Assembly: GCF_030409715.1 (NCBI RefSeq) | Contig: NZ_JAUFQI010000001.1 | Span: 2,840,501 to 2,904,500, forward strand | Length of the DNA: 64,000 nt | Source of the DNA: Reinekea marina | GTDB taxonomy: Bacteria; Pseudomonadota; Gammaproteobacteria; Pseudomonadales; Natronospirillaceae | Direction of reading: 5' to 3' | Shown: piece after piece, positions 29,807-39,977 of the stretch | Numbering within the stretch: the stretch's first letter is position 1 | Layout: every line of letters starts with the position of its first letter | Position numbers and translations under genes: made by a program | Notes under the pieces: generated by a model | The model's database searches: none | The model's input: only the letters and a program-made list of their open reading frames with translations | What the model was told of the DNA's origin: nothing

Positions 29807-32124
29807 GTAGAATCATCCGTATCGGGTTTGGGTTCATTACTGTGACAGGTTAGGCCGCGAGCCGGTTCATTGCCAGCAATAAAGGGAATTGTCCGCACAT
29901 CGTCACACCAACTGGGTACTTGTCGGCCGGCCTTATTCACGTCTATTTCAACTATATTAGCCGGCAATGTTCGGCGCTCTTGAATGGGTCGCAATACTTG
30001 CATCACTTTTGCCCAAATAGGCAAGGCGCCAGAAGACCCCGTGAGCGGTGTGGGTTTGTTATCATCATTGCCCACCCAAATCACAAGCTGTCTGTCGCCT
30101 GTTAGGCCGGCAAACCATGCATCGCGATTATCATCGGTTGTGCCTGTTTTACCTGCTATCCACCAATTTTTAGGCAAACGCCATTGAAGGCTTCTAGCAG
30201 TACCTGTGACGGTTACTTCATGCATTGCGCGTTGCAAAATATGAATATGTTCAGGCTCAAACTGTTTCTTCACCGATAAATCAAAGCGCTGAATCAACCC
30301 TTGTTCAGGGTGCGAAACGGCACGAATAAAGTTAAGTGGCGTGTAAAAACCATTCCCAGCGATGGTTTGATACATTTGAGCCACCTGCATTGGCGACATG
30401 CCGTGAGCTCCCAACATCACAGCGGGTACTTTGGCGACCTGATTGCCAATACCCAACCGATCTATGACATCAAATACGTTTGCTAGACCTACTTCCATGC
30501 CTAAACGTGCGGTTGCTTGATTATAAGAATTCGCCATCGCATCAATCAACATCGGGTTTCCGTGGCTGGTTTTGTCATAGTTTTTCGGTTGCCAAGTGGT
30601 GCCATCACCTGCACCTACGGTCACATCAGCGTCACTGATTAAGTCGGATAAATTATAGCCATGTTCAATGGCCGCTAAATAAACGGCGGGCTTCATTAAC
30701 GAGCCAATTGAACGTTGTGCATCGAGTGCGCGATTAAAGCCTGACGCTCGTGCATCCCGATCGCCTACTACCGCCAGTACGTCCCCGGTCGATGGGCGAG
30801 TCATCACAGCGGCCGATTGTAAAAACTTCGGCTCTAAGCGATGGTCTCGCTCTATATCGGCCAAACCAACAGCTACTTGCTGCTCAATTGTGGTTTGAGC
30901 CACCGGGCTCAACGTTGTAAAAATAGACAGCCCTTCGGCCATTAAGTCGTCTTTTCGGTAGTCTTTTTGCAATTGACGACGCAGACCATCCATAAAGGCA
31001 GGAAAGCTCGCTTGGCCAGGCTTATCCGCCACATCTAATGGTGCCTTTAAGGCCGCTTGATATTGGGCATCGTTAATTAAGCCGCTGTCGAGCCAGACTT
31101 CTAATACGGTATTTCGTCGCTTAGTGGCACGCTCTGGATTCCGACGCGGATTATAATAAGAAGGACCTTTTATCAAACCAATAAGCAACGCTTGCTGATG
31201 AATATCGAGATCTTGCAAAGTGGTGGCAAAGAAGAACTGCGCCGCCAAACCAAAACCATGAATAGATCGAGACCCTTGCTGCGCTACGTACACTTCATTC
31301 ATGTAGGTTTCTAAAATTTCATTCTTAGAGAAATGAAACTCTAAAATAAGTGACATCAACGCTTCATTTATCTTTCGGCTGATTTTTTTCTCTGAGGTTA
31401 AGTACAGGTTTTTAACCAACTGTTGCGTCAGCGTGCTGCCCCCTTGAGAGACACGCCCCGAAATAATGTTAGCAATGAGGGCTCGAGCAATGCCTCGAAT
31501 CGACACTCCATGATGCTCAAAGAACCGGTCATCTTCGACTAACAACAAACCCAGCACTAAAGTTTCTGGCATTTCCTCTAACCGATACAACACTCGATCT
31601 TCTGCTACCCCTGGGTATACCTGGCCCATATATAATGGGTCTAATCGGCTGAGTAAAACCGACTGTCCAGCCGAATCGGTGACTTGTGCAATACCATTTG
31701 CATCAAACTGAATATTGAGCCATCTGCCCGATTCTTCACCGTCCCAAAAACGAAACCCTCTGGTATGCACTCTTACCTGATTGCCGTGCTCTACATATCG
31801 CCCTTCTTGGGAAACAGAGGCTGAACTACGGTAGCCCAATTGATTAAGTAATTGGATAAATTCAGATTGTCGAACAGGCGCACCGGCATAGATTTCTTGA
31901 GCTTCGCTATAAACCCGAGCGGGGATTTGAAATCGACGGCCTTCAAAGCGCTCTTTGACAACGGCATTTAAGTAGATCATCCAAAAAAACACCAAACATG
32001 CCGCCACTATGCCTATTTTAAGGCTAATGCTTACAAAGGAATGCCAGAGATGACGCCGCTGATTCGACTTTTTCTTTGGTTTTGATGAGGTTTTTTTCGG
32101 TTTTTGGGGAATTTTTTTAGCCAT
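29776..32124 (-). CDS. mrcB: Bifunctional penicillin-binding protein 1B
   Basis: Peptidoglycan glycosyltransferase and transpeptidase, 782 residues, inner membrane. A basic Lys-rich cytoplasmic tail precedes one transmembrane helix (about 30-52). A UB2H-like region follows, then the GT51 domain with the catalytic Glu in VEDDRFFEHHG and SQGGSTLTQQLVKNLY. The transpeptidase domain has SLMK in GSLMKPAVYL, SYN and KTGTTDD. The TPR lipoprotein gene overlaps its 3' end, suggesting coupled expression of enzyme and activator. Confidence 0.95.
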   Translation of the reverse strand: MAKKIPQKPKKTSSKPKKKSNQRRHLWHSFVSISLKIGIVAACLVFFWMIYLNAVVKERFEGRRFQIPARVYSEAQEIYAGAPVRQSEFIQLLNQLGYRSSASVSQEGRYVEHGNQVRVHTRGFRFWDGEESGRWLNIQFDANGIAQVTDSAGQSVLLSRLDPLYMGQVYPGVAEDRVLYRLEEMPETLVLGLLLVEDDRFFEHHGVSIRGIARALIANIISGRVSQGGSTLTQQLVKNLYLTSEKKISRKINEALMSLILEFHFSKNEILETYMNEVYVAQQGSRSIHGFGLAAQFFFATTLQDLDIHQQALLIGLIKGPSYYNPRRNPERATKRRNTVLEVWLDSGLINDAQYQAALKAPLDVADKPGQASFPAFMDGLRRQLQKDYRKDDLMAEGLSIFTTLSPVAQTTIEQQVAVGLADIERDHRLEPKFLQSAAVMTRPSTGDVLAVVGDRDARASGFNRALDAQRSIGSLMKPAVYLAAIEHGYNLSDLISDADVTVGAGDGTTWQPKNYDKTSHGNPMLIDAMANSYNQATARLGMEVGLANVFDVIDRLGIGNQVAKVPAVMLGAHGMSPMQVAQMYQTIAGNGFYTPLNFIRAVSHPEQGLIQRFDLSVKKQFEPEHIHILQRAMHEVTVTGTARSLQWRLPKNWWIAGKTGTTDDNRDAWFAGLTGDRQLVIWVGNDDNKPTPLTGSSGALPIWAKVMQVLRPIQERRTLPANIVEIDVNKAGRQVPSWCDDVRTIPFIAGNEPARGLTCHSNEPKPDTDDSTWLQKLFGRP

Positions 32125-32358
32125 AGGTTGCGTAGTATAAAGACAGTGTGCGTCGTTGTCTTTGACCCATTTATCATTCGAGTGTCTTTTTTACCCATAC
32201 TCTTTATTGTTAAAGGGTCTTAGCGTGCTGCAGGTTTAATATTGATCAAAAAATCACTGGAAATCGTGAACTTGCCCCACTTTAGGGTTTCCCTTTCACT
32301 ATAATAGAAGGTTAAACTACAATCACTGACTAACAATTAGATACAAAGGGACCTTTCC

Positions 32359-32856
32359 ATGATTCGACTGTTCAGCCTGATATTATTGGCTTGCCTACCG
32401 TTTATGACCTTTGCAGCCGGAAAAATTTACACCTGGCAAGATGAAAATGGCAATACGGTTTATGGCGATCGCCCACCAGCCGAGGCCGAAGTCACCGAAA
32501 TTGCTATTCAAGGCAAGAAAAAGGCCGCTGTTGAAGTTGAATCCGATGCATTAACTGGAGAATGGTTTGGCGCCGGCGATAAAGGCGGTGAAGTTAAAAT
32601 GAGTATGCGCAGTGCAGGTAATATCGTTTTCACGCAAACTCGTTCAGATCAGTCGGTATACAACTATCAAGGTGTATGGACACTCGAAGACACGACCCTA
32701 ACTGTAATCACTGAATTTACACAAGAAATATCATCGGCCGGGAAAATATCCCGTTCAGTTGAACCTGTTCAGTTAATTTACACTATTGTTGATTTCGACG
32801 GAGCCAACATGGAGTTTATCGCCGGGCAAGAACGCTTTACCGTCGGTAAATTATAA
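32359..32856 (+). CDS. DUF4124-domain exported protein
   Basis: 165 residues. A signal peptide (about 1-19, ending FAA) is followed by the DUF4124 motif KIYTWQDENGNTVYGDRPP (about residues 21-39). The remaining 110 residues are beta-rich and unassigned. DUF4124 proteins are common periplasmic proteins of gammaproteobacteria with unknown function. AAGGGA lies before the ATG. It is divergent from mrcB and convergent with polB. Confidence 0.8.
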   Translation: MIRLFSLILLACLPFMTFAAGKIYTWQDENGNTVYGDRPPAEAEVTEIAIQGKKKAAVEVESDALTGEWFGAGDKGGEVKMSMRSAGNIVFTQTRSDQSVYNYQGVWTLEDTTLTVITEFTQEISSAGKISRSVEPVQLIYTIVDFDGANMEFIAGQERFTVGKL

Positions 32857-32861
32857 TTCTA

Positions 32862-32897
32862 TAAAAAGGAGCAGCCTCAAAACAACGAGAGCTGCTC
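32862..32897 (-). terminator. Terminator overlapping the polB stop
   Basis: On the minus strand GAGCAGC and GCTGCTC pair, with an extra CTC/GAG pair inside and a loop containing the polB TGA, followed by CCTTTTTAT. The 5' arm is coding sequence for the last residues of polymerase II. Confidence 0.65.
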
Positions 32898-35261
32898 ATC
32901 GAGTAACGCCTTAAAAGACTCCCCTAAAAAATGAAGAATAGCGTCAGCAATAGGCTCTATTTGTTTTTCAATGTAATGATCATAATCTAACGCGGCAGTA
33001 ACATACGGCTTGGGCTGCCAGCCATTCACAGTTTTAACGTAATCGATGGTGCGGCCTCGCCACTTTGGGTTCAATTGTTGTTTTAAGGCCGCAGCTTGTA
33101 CATGAGGAGGGCGCTGTTTTTGATACTCCTCAACTGAGCGACGTAGTCGCCTTCTATACACTAATTGATCGTCGAGCTGGCCAGATTTTAATGCAGACAC
33201 CGTTTCGACCACCCATTGACGATGATCTTCCTTCGCAAAGACTCGCCGATAAAGCTCAATTTGAAAGTTCTTTGCCATTTTTGTCCAATCACTGCGGACC
33301 GCTTCCAAGCCTTTGAAAACGAGTTTTTCTTCACCATTGGATACCTTAATTCCCGCGTAGCGTTTTTTAGACCCCGTTTCAGTCCCCCTGATCGTCGGCA
33401 TAATGAACTCACGGTAGTGCGTTTCAAATTCCATTTCTAAATGGCACGGCAAGTTAAATTCATCTTCTAAGCGCTGTTGCCACCAAAGGTTAAGCTGTTG
33501 CGCAAGCGACACTCCCAATTGCTCTGGTTTATCGGTTTGGCTTGCATGAACAAAAATTGAATCGGTATCGCCGTAAATAACTTTGTAACCTTGCTGCTCA
33601 ATAAACTGCCTACTTTCTTGAAGAATTTGGTGCCCCCTCATGGTAATTGAACTTGCTAAACGGGGATCAAAAAAGCGACACAGTTGGCTGCCTAACACAC
33701 CATAAAAAGAGTTCATGATAATTTTAATGGCTTGCGACATGGGTTGGTTATTGTCTTGCTTTGCAACGTCTCGCGCCTGCCAAAGCTGATCGATGAGTGC
33801 AGGTAAAATATGGTTTTCTCGATGGAACTTTGCTGAAATAAAGCCTTCAACGGTCTCCGATTCTGATGAGCTTAAGCCTATTTGTAACCCCAAAGGGTCT
33901 ATCAAAAACGTACGAATAATGGATGGGTACAAGCTTTTAAAATCTAGGACCAGTACGTTTTGGTACAAGCCCGGCTGACTGTCCATTACAAAACCACCGG
34001 GGCTATCCAGTTGTAACGTTTGGTCGCCGATACTGGGCGCAATGTAACCTTGTCTATGCAAGCGTGGCATGTAAACGGTGTTAAATGCTGCTGAAGACCC
34101 ACCGGCTCTATCCATTGAGAGTCCGGTTAAGTGTGCTCGTTCAATCAAAAAATGCCACAGCCCTGCTTTATGGAATAATTCAATAACTAAGACTGCGTCT
34201 TCAAGATTGTATCGAGCAAAGGCCTCCGTATCTTCGCGATACATACGCTCGATCTCATCGACTTTATCGTCGGTGTGGGCTATTTGCTTGCCTCGGTTTA
34301 ATAACGATTGAGACACAGTTTCTAATGAATAGCTCTCAAACGCCCAAGCGGCTGATCGAAAAGCACCGGGGCCATCAACAATCTGCCGACCTTCAACATC
34401 GATGTAATGCCGATTCGGGTTATCTGAGCGAGTTCGCCATCGGGGGGCACTTTTATCTCGACCAATCTGAAACTCTATGCCTTGCTGATCACAATGTTGC
34501 TGCAAAATTCGAAGATCAAAATCAACAACATTCCACCCGACAATACAATCTGGGTCCCACAACTGAATCATTTCAATGCAGCGGAGTAAGCACTCGCTAA
34601 CGCTCTGACACCAAGAAACATTTAAGTCTTGATTTCCAATCTTTTTAGGCTCGCCAACGATGAATACAGCCTGCTGGTTATCTGTGGTGGCCAAGGCAAT
34701 ACTGTATAAATTAGGTGTCTGACCTGGTGTGTACCACGAAGTTTCAATATCGATGGATAACACCTTAAGGCTTGGGCTAGCATGAGCAGGTTTAGCCTTC
34801 GAATCTTGAAAACGAACCCCACCAAATAAAAACCGCTCCATTAAAAAACGATCCGCCGGATTAACATCGTCTTCCCAAACTAACAACCCAATGTCTCGCC
34901 CTTGCCTCACCCAACGCCGCTGCTGCGAAAAGCTTTTGCTGTATACGGCAATGGCGAGCAAGCCACTAAAGGTTTTAAAGCTTTGCTGGCCCACGCGAAC
35001 TTTTTGTCCCCATTTGGCCCAAACTGTTTGCCATTTTTTTAGCTGATGTTGCGCAATAAAACAGGTAGATTCTTGCTGTTCGAGTTGCCAGCATCGCACG
35101 CCATTACCCGACACAAGCCAGTAACGCAGCTCTATACCATGTTCGTTTTCCGACCAATGGCGACTTAAAATAAATTCTGCTTGGGAATTGCTCACTGTGA
35201 AAAAGCCAAAAGGTTGATTTAGGTTCCTGAAATTGAGATTCAGTCTATACGCAACTTCCAT
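32877..35261 (-). CDS. polB: DNA polymerase II (family B)
   Basis: Repair and translesion polymerase, typically SOS-induced; no LexA box was sought in detail here. The 794 residues contain the 3'-5' exonuclease motif SIDIETSWYTP, the VGWNVVDFDLRIL segment, motif A DFKSLYPSIIRTF, the NSFYGVLGS region and motif C YGDTDSIFV, all intact. Length is close to E. coli Pol II. It is divergent from the cNMP-fold protein, 42 bases between the starts. Confidence 0.95.
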   Translation of the reverse strand: MEVAYRLNLNFRNLNQPFGFFTVSNSQAEFILSRHWSENEHGIELRYWLVSGNGVRCWQLEQQESTCFIAQHQLKKWQTVWAKWGQKVRVGQQSFKTFSGLLAIAVYSKSFSQQRRWVRQGRDIGLLVWEDDVNPADRFLMERFLFGGVRFQDSKAKPAHASPSLKVLSIDIETSWYTPGQTPNLYSIALATTDNQQAVFIVGEPKKIGNQDLNVSWCQSVSECLLRCIEMIQLWDPDCIVGWNVVDFDLRILQQHCDQQGIEFQIGRDKSAPRWRTRSDNPNRHYIDVEGRQIVDGPGAFRSAAWAFESYSLETVSQSLLNRGKQIAHTDDKVDEIERMYREDTEAFARYNLEDAVLVIELFHKAGLWHFLIERAHLTGLSMDRAGGSSAAFNTVYMPRLHRQGYIAPSIGDQTLQLDSPGGFVMDSQPGLYQNVLVLDFKSLYPSIIRTFLIDPLGLQIGLSSSESETVEGFISAKFHRENHILPALIDQLWQARDVAKQDNNQPMSQAIKIIMNSFYGVLGSQLCRFFDPRLASSITMRGHQILQESRQFIEQQGYKVIYGDTDSIFVHASQTDKPEQLGVSLAQQLNLWWQQRLEDEFNLPCHLEMEFETHYREFIMPTIRGTETGSKKRYAGIKVSNGEEKLVFKGLEAVRSDWTKMAKNFQIELYRRVFAKEDHRQWVVETVSALKSGQLDDQLVYRRRLRRSVEEYQKQRPPHVQAAALKQQLNPKWRGRTIDYVKTVNGWQPKPYVTAALDYDHYIEKQIEPIADAILHFLGESFKALLDEQLSLF

Positions 35262-35303
35262 GAGCTTGCTATACTGGCCGAAAAATAAGTACAGGAATAG
35301 ACT

Positions 35304-36074
35304 ATGTTATTGCTCGGCGAACGCCCCGCATACGTTGACCAACTCACGGATCGATTAAAGAAATTAGCTCACAAACTATTTGAAGAGTTACCCGATGTAC
35401 CGGCTATTTCTTTAAATGCATCAACCGATCTTTACGAGTTAGAGTCGACCGAAAGTCTGTTCATTGTACAGCATGGTAACTTATCTGGGTATCACAACGA
35501 CCAGCTGTGCATGTACTTCGAAAAAGGCGACATAATTGGTTTAACCGAATGCTACCAATTACCATCATTACGCATCGCGGTAGAAGACAATACGCAAGTA
35601 AAACCATATTCGGCCGATACTTTGTTGAAATTCGTCAACGAAACCAAAGAAAGACAAGCCATTTGGAACAGTTATCTTTTAACGCTGGTTTCGCTGTACC
35701 AAGATGCCTATGGTCGCAATCACACAACCAAAGTCGAGCCGAGCACGGGTTTCTTAAATTTTGAGCCGGGCCAAACTATTATTAAACAAGGCGATGAAGC
35801 GCATGAAGTCTTTACCATTTTACAAGGTAAAGCCGATGTCTTTGTTGATGAGGTTAAAGTAGGCGAAGTACTCACCGATGAAATTTTTGGCGCTATGGCC
35901 GTATTTACGGGCGAGACCCGTTCGGCAACGGTAAAGGCCGCAGAGCCATGCGCTATACTGGCTGTGCCGCAAGAAGAGTTTGTCACTCTGATTAAATCGC
36001 ACCCACAAACCACCATGACGTTAATCGAGAATATGGCGCGACAAATCAAAGCCTTGAACAGTAAAATCCAATAG
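35304..36074 (+). CDS. Cyclic nucleotide-binding-fold protein with altered phosphate cassette
   Basis: 256 residues. The C-terminal half (about 150-235) is a clear cNMP-binding domain: FEPGQTIIKQGDEAHEVFTILQG-type beta barrel and the phosphate cassette FGAMAVFTGETRSATV. The Arg that contacts phosphate (R206) is present, but the Glu that normally follows FG is Ala (A197), so ordinary cAMP/cGMP binding is doubtful. The N-terminal half (about 40-110) looks like a second, degenerate copy of the fold. There is no DNA-binding domain. A good AGGA site precedes the ATG, and selO follows nine bases after the stop. Confidence 0.8.
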   Translation: MLLLGERPAYVDQLTDRLKKLAHKLFEELPDVPAISLNASTDLYELESTESLFIVQHGNLSGYHNDQLCMYFEKGDIIGLTECYQLPSLRIAVEDNTQVKPYSADTLLKFVNETKERQAIWNSYLLTLVSLYQDAYGRNHTTKVEPSTGFLNFEPGQTIIKQGDEAHEVFTILQGKADVFVDEVKVGEVLTDEIFGAMAVFTGETRSATVKAAEPCAILAVPQEEFVTLIKSHPQTTMTLIENMARQIKALNSKIQ

Positions 36075-36083
36075 GAGCACCCT

Positions 36084-37505
36084 TTGCTAAAGCAGCGCTA
36101 TATTGACTCTAATGCCGCACCCTTTAGTAAAGTAGTGCCAACTCAAGTGGCTTCCCCCTATTGGGTTGCATTTAATGAAGCTTTAGCTGAGCAAATAAAC
36201 CTACCCCATAGGGCTTCTCCTGAACTCTTAGCTGTATTTTCAGGCCAAGCCATCTTTAAAGACACCCACCCCATTGCACAGAAGTATGCGGGTCATCAAT
36301 TTGGTGGTTGGAACCCCGATTTAGGCGACGGTCGAGGCTTATTGCTGGGTGAATGGCAAGATAACCGTCAGCAACTGTGGGAGTTTCACCTAAAAGGCGC
36401 AGGTAAAACCCCTTATAGCCGCTTTGGCGATGGCCGGGCTGTATTACGATCTTCCATTCGCGAATACTTAGGCAGCGAAGCGTTAAACGCCATAGGCATT
36501 CCAACGACACGCGCATTAGCACTGATAGGCTCTAACGAGCAAGTGGTTCGAGAAACCACTGAACCTGGAGCTACTTTATTAAGGGTCACTCAAAGCCACG
36601 TTAGGTTTGGTCACTTCGAATGGTTAGCGTATCAACGCGATGAGAAGGCTTTAAAGCACCTAGCCGATTTTGTCATTGAACATCATTACCCAGAAGCTGC
36701 GCTGCAAGAATTACCGTATGCATCCTTGTTTGAACTCATCGTAAAACGCACCGCCAAAATGATGGCCTATTGGATGGCATACGGGTTTGTTCATGGGGTC
36801 ATGAACACAGACAATATGAGTATTTTAGGCGAAACCTTTGATTATGGTCCTTTTGCGTTTTTAGACACGACAAAAATGAACGCTGTTTTTAATCACACCG
36901 ATCAAACTGGGCGTTATGCGTTTAACCAACAGCCATCAATTGCCATGTGGAACTTACAAAAGCTAGCTCAAGCACTCAGTTTAATTGTCCCTGAAGAGGC
37001 GTTAAAAAGAGCACTGGCACTGTTTGCACCCCGCTGTGATGAACAGTATTACCAGCTCTTAAATCGTCGTTTAGGCGGCAACTTACAGCAGCCCATTCCG
37101 CCTGCGCTTTGCGCTCAGTGGATAGAGCTACTAGCCAATAACCACTTAGACTTTCACTGGTATTTCCGCCAATTGAGTAAACTCGAATTAAACCAATGGG
37201 AAACACTGGTCGATGAGTTTACTGACCGTGATGCATTTTTAGCTTGGAATAAAAGTGTTCAGCCCTATTTAGAGCAAGATTCCGCTAATCGTTTAACGCA
37301 AATGCAACAATCAAACCCTGCGACCGTTGCCCGAACCGAGCTGCTTCAACTAGTTATCGATGCAGCCTATCAAGGCGATTTTAAACCATTCGAATCTTTC
37401 TATGCTGCATTGATGTCGCCATTTGAAGAACGGCCTCAATGGTCTCAATGGCAGCAAAAGCCCCAAAACATCGATCAACACATAAGTTTGAGCTGCAGTA
37501 GCTAA
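36084..37505 (+). CDS. selO: Protein adenylyltransferase SelO (YdiU family)
   Basis: 473-residue pseudokinase-fold enzyme that transfers AMP to Ser/Thr/Tyr of proteins in relatives and is linked to oxidative stress. Visible family blocks are YAGHQFGGWNPDLGDGRG, FHLKGAGKTPYSRFGDGRA and VHGVMNTDNMSILGETFDYG. The protein ends CSS; eukaryotic homologues have selenocysteine third from the end, and this Cys is the equivalent. The start is TTG at 36084 with AGGAG at ideal spacing. It follows the cNMP-fold gene by nine bases, so the two are probably cotranscribed. Confidence 0.93.
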   Translation: MLKQRYIDSNAAPFSKVVPTQVASPYWVAFNEALAEQINLPHRASPELLAVFSGQAIFKDTHPIAQKYAGHQFGGWNPDLGDGRGLLLGEWQDNRQQLWEFHLKGAGKTPYSRFGDGRAVLRSSIREYLGSEALNAIGIPTTRALALIGSNEQVVRETTEPGATLLRVTQSHVRFGHFEWLAYQRDEKALKHLADFVIEHHYPEAALQELPYASLFELIVKRTAKMMAYWMAYGFVHGVMNTDNMSILGETFDYGPFAFLDTTKMNAVFNHTDQTGRYAFNQQPSIAMWNLQKLAQALSLIVPEEALKRALALFAPRCDEQYYQLLNRRLGGNLQQPIPPALCAQWIELLANNHLDFHWYFRQLSKLELNQWETLVDEFTDRDAFLAWNKSVQPYLEQDSANRLTQMQQSNPATVARTELLQLVIDAAYQGDFKPFESFYAALMSPFEERPQWSQWQQKPQNIDQHISLSCSS

Positions 37506-37532
37506 TCTTATGTACACATTTTAAAAATTCAG

Positions 37533-37563
37533 TTGACCTTAAAGTTGCTCGAAGCTTCATAAT
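37533..37563 (+). promoter_or_regulatory. MerR/CueR-type promoter upstream of copA
   Basis: TTGACC (-35) and CATAAT (-10) are separated by exactly 19 bases, the overlong spacer of MerR-family promoters. The spacer sequence begins CTTAAAGTTGCTC, resembling CueR operators. It lies 36 bases before the copA start. No cueR gene is present in the window. Confidence 0.65.
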
Positions 37564-37598
37564 TTGCCTGACTCCTAATTATGAATGTCGAGGTCTGT

Positions 37599-39977
37599 AT
37601 GTCTGACAATCAAAATAATCGATTTATCATCCCTATTACAGGGCTGACTTGCGCCAGTTGTGTTTCGAGGCTAGAGCGCAGTTTAACTAAGCGCGATGCG
37701 GTTGAGTCGGTCAGCGTAAATCTAGCGCTCGCCAATGCGGATATTCGCTTAAAAGATAAAGCGGATGCGGTAAACCTACCCGAGTGGGTGAAAGCTTCAG
37801 GGTTCGACACCGAAACAATGTCGGCCACCTTTTCAGTTCAAAACGTAACCTGCGCTAGTTGTACGGCACGTATTGAAAAAGTCTTACTAAAACTTCCTGG
37901 CGTGCAAAGCGCAAATGCAAATTTAGCCACCTCGACATTAAAGGTCACTTGGGTGAATGGTCTCATTCAAAAAAGCGACATTGTGGCTAAATTAGCTCAG
38001 ATTAATTACCCGGTAGTCGACGATAATCAAGAGCAATCAGCCGCCGAATCTTCCCGTGCGAAACCTTTAGCACGTGAAGCGGTTATGGGTGCGGCATTAT
38101 CATTGCCTATGGTCATTGCAATGATCGGTGAGCTTGCCGGGCTAGGCTGGATGCTGCCCGCTCTAGTGCAATTTTTACTGACGCTCCCAGTTCAATTTAT
38201 TATTGGACGACGTTTCTATGTTGGTGCTTATCACTCGCTAAAAAATGGCAGTGCTAACATGGACGTATTGGTCGCATTAGGTACAACCACCGCGTTTTTC
38301 TACAGTCTCTACTTGTGGCTATTTACGCCCTCTATGCATCTTTACTTTGAAGCCGCAGCGGTTGTCATTACTTTAGTCGTGGTCGGCAAGTGGCTGGAAG
38401 AGCGCGCTAAATATATTACCGGCAATGCCATACGAAAGTTGATGCAATTGCAGCCCTCCAATGCCAGCAAATGGGAAGAAGGCGAGTTAGTAAAAACCCC
38501 CATTACCGATTTAAAAGTAAAAGATGAAATTCAGGTGACGCCAGGAGAAACCATTCCAGCTGATGGCGTTATTGTTAAAGGCGCTACAACCATAGATGAA
38601 TCTATGCTCACTGGAGAAAGCGTGCCGGTGAGTAAAATCAAAGGCGAAACCGTGTTGGCTGGTACGCAAAACGGTAACGGCAGTATTCGAGTGCGACTGG
38701 AAGCGACCTCTGAAAATTTTAGGCTAAAGCAAATTGTCGATCTTGTTAACGATGCTCAAATGAAGAAGCCAGAAATTCAAAAGACCGTCGATAAAATTGC
38801 GGCCGTTTTCGTACCCATTGTCATCGGCATCGCTGCTTTAACATTGCTCTCCCAATGGTGGTTTAATTCTTTTGATGTTGCCCTAATGGCTGCGGTGTCT
38901 GTGCTGGTTATTGCTTGCCCATGTGCTTTGGGTTTAGCAACTCCTACCGCAATTATGGCATCTAGTGGCGTAGGTGCCAGAGTAGGGGTATTAATTCGCG
39001 ACATAGATCAACTGCAACTACTAGCAGGCACCAAAGCCATTGTATTTGATAAAACAGGAACACTCACCCAAGGGCAGCCGAAAGTAACCTACAAACATAC
39101 ACCACGCCATGCCGAAAGTGAGTTGAGATACGTTAAGAGTATTGCGCAAAACAGTCAGCACCCTTTAGCGCATGCCATTACAGAGCATCTGGCTGACCTT
39201 GAAAGTCATTCAAATCATTTTGAGTTTGAAAATATTTCTGGCCAAGGCGTTATCGCGCATTTCAATGACGACAGATACCTTTTTGGCAATGAGAAACTTC
39301 TGTCAGCGCACCAAGTTGTTATCAAAGAAGAAGACCGACCCTCTAAAGACACGGCTGCCAGTGTTGTTTGGGTCAGTAAAAACCAACAACTCATTGCGCG
39401 CTTTGATATTGAAGACAGCCCTAGAGATGATGCAAAACAAACGATTGATCAACTGCATCAACGTGGCATTAAAACTTGGATGCTGTCGGGCGATAACAAT
39501 GCCGCGGCAACATCAATTGCGACACAGTTAGGTATTGATAACGCCATCGGTGAGCTCATGCCAGAACACAAAGCACAGGCGATCAATCAGCTCATTAAGT
39601 CGCATGGCAAAGTGGTTATGGTTGGTGATGGTATAAACGACGCTCCTGCTTTAGCTGCGGCCAGCGCGAGTATTGCAATGGGCACCGGTACCGATGTCGC
39701 CATGGATACCGCTGGCATTACACTTATGCAACCTAAACTGGGCTTAATTGTTGCGGCCATAGATATTGCCGTTAAAACTCAACATAAAATCAAGCAGAAC
39801 TTATTTTGGGCATTTATTTATAACTGCATCGGCATTCCTTTAGCGGCTTTTGGCTTACTAAGCCCAATCGTCGCAGGCGCTGCGATGGCGTTTTCAAGCG
39901 TCAGCGTTGTATTAAGCTCGATTTTACTTTTAAGCTGGACACCTAAATCCATTACTCAACAGGAACCACAAAAATGA
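37599..39977 (+). CDS. copA: Copper-exporting P1B-type ATPase CopA
   Basis: Pumps Cu(I) from cytosol to periplasm. From ATG 37599 (GAGG upstream; the frame opens six codons earlier) it has 792 residues. Two N-terminal HMA domains carry CASC motifs (Cys18/21 and Cys85/88). TGES is in the actuator domain, CPC is at 440-442 in the membrane path, and the phosphorylated Asp484 is in DKTGTLTQG. The stop overlaps the start of a separate HMA protein. A promoter with the CueR-type 19-base spacer precedes it. Confidence 0.95.
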   Translation: MSDNQNNRFIIPITGLTCASCVSRLERSLTKRDAVESVSVNLALANADIRLKDKADAVNLPEWVKASGFDTETMSATFSVQNVTCASCTARIEKVLLKLPGVQSANANLATSTLKVTWVNGLIQKSDIVAKLAQINYPVVDDNQEQSAAESSRAKPLAREAVMGAALSLPMVIAMIGELAGLGWMLPALVQFLLTLPVQFIIGRRFYVGAYHSLKNGSANMDVLVALGTTTAFFYSLYLWLFTPSMHLYFEAAAVVITLVVVGKWLEERAKYITGNAIRKLMQLQPSNASKWEEGELVKTPITDLKVKDEIQVTPGETIPADGVIVKGATTIDESMLTGESVPVSKIKGETVLAGTQNGNGSIRVRLEATSENFRLKQIVDLVNDAQMKKPEIQKTVDKIAAVFVPIVIGIAALTLLSQWWFNSFDVALMAAVSVLVIACPCALGLATPTAIMASSGVGARVGVLIRDIDQLQLLAGTKAIVFDKTGTLTQGQPKVTYKHTPRHAESELRYVKSIAQNSQHPLAHAITEHLADLESHSNHFEFENISGQGVIAHFNDDRYLFGNEKLLSAHQVVIKEEDRPSKDTAASVVWVSKNQQLIARFDIEDSPRDDAKQTIDQLHQRGIKTWMLSGDNNAAATSIATQLGIDNAIGELMPEHKAQAINQLIKSHGKVVMVGDGINDAPALAAASASIAMGTGTDVAMDTAGITLMQPKLGLIVAAIDIAVKTQHKIKQNLFWAFIYNCIGIPLAAFGLLSPIVAGAAMAFSSVSVVLSSILLLSWTPKSITQQEPQK

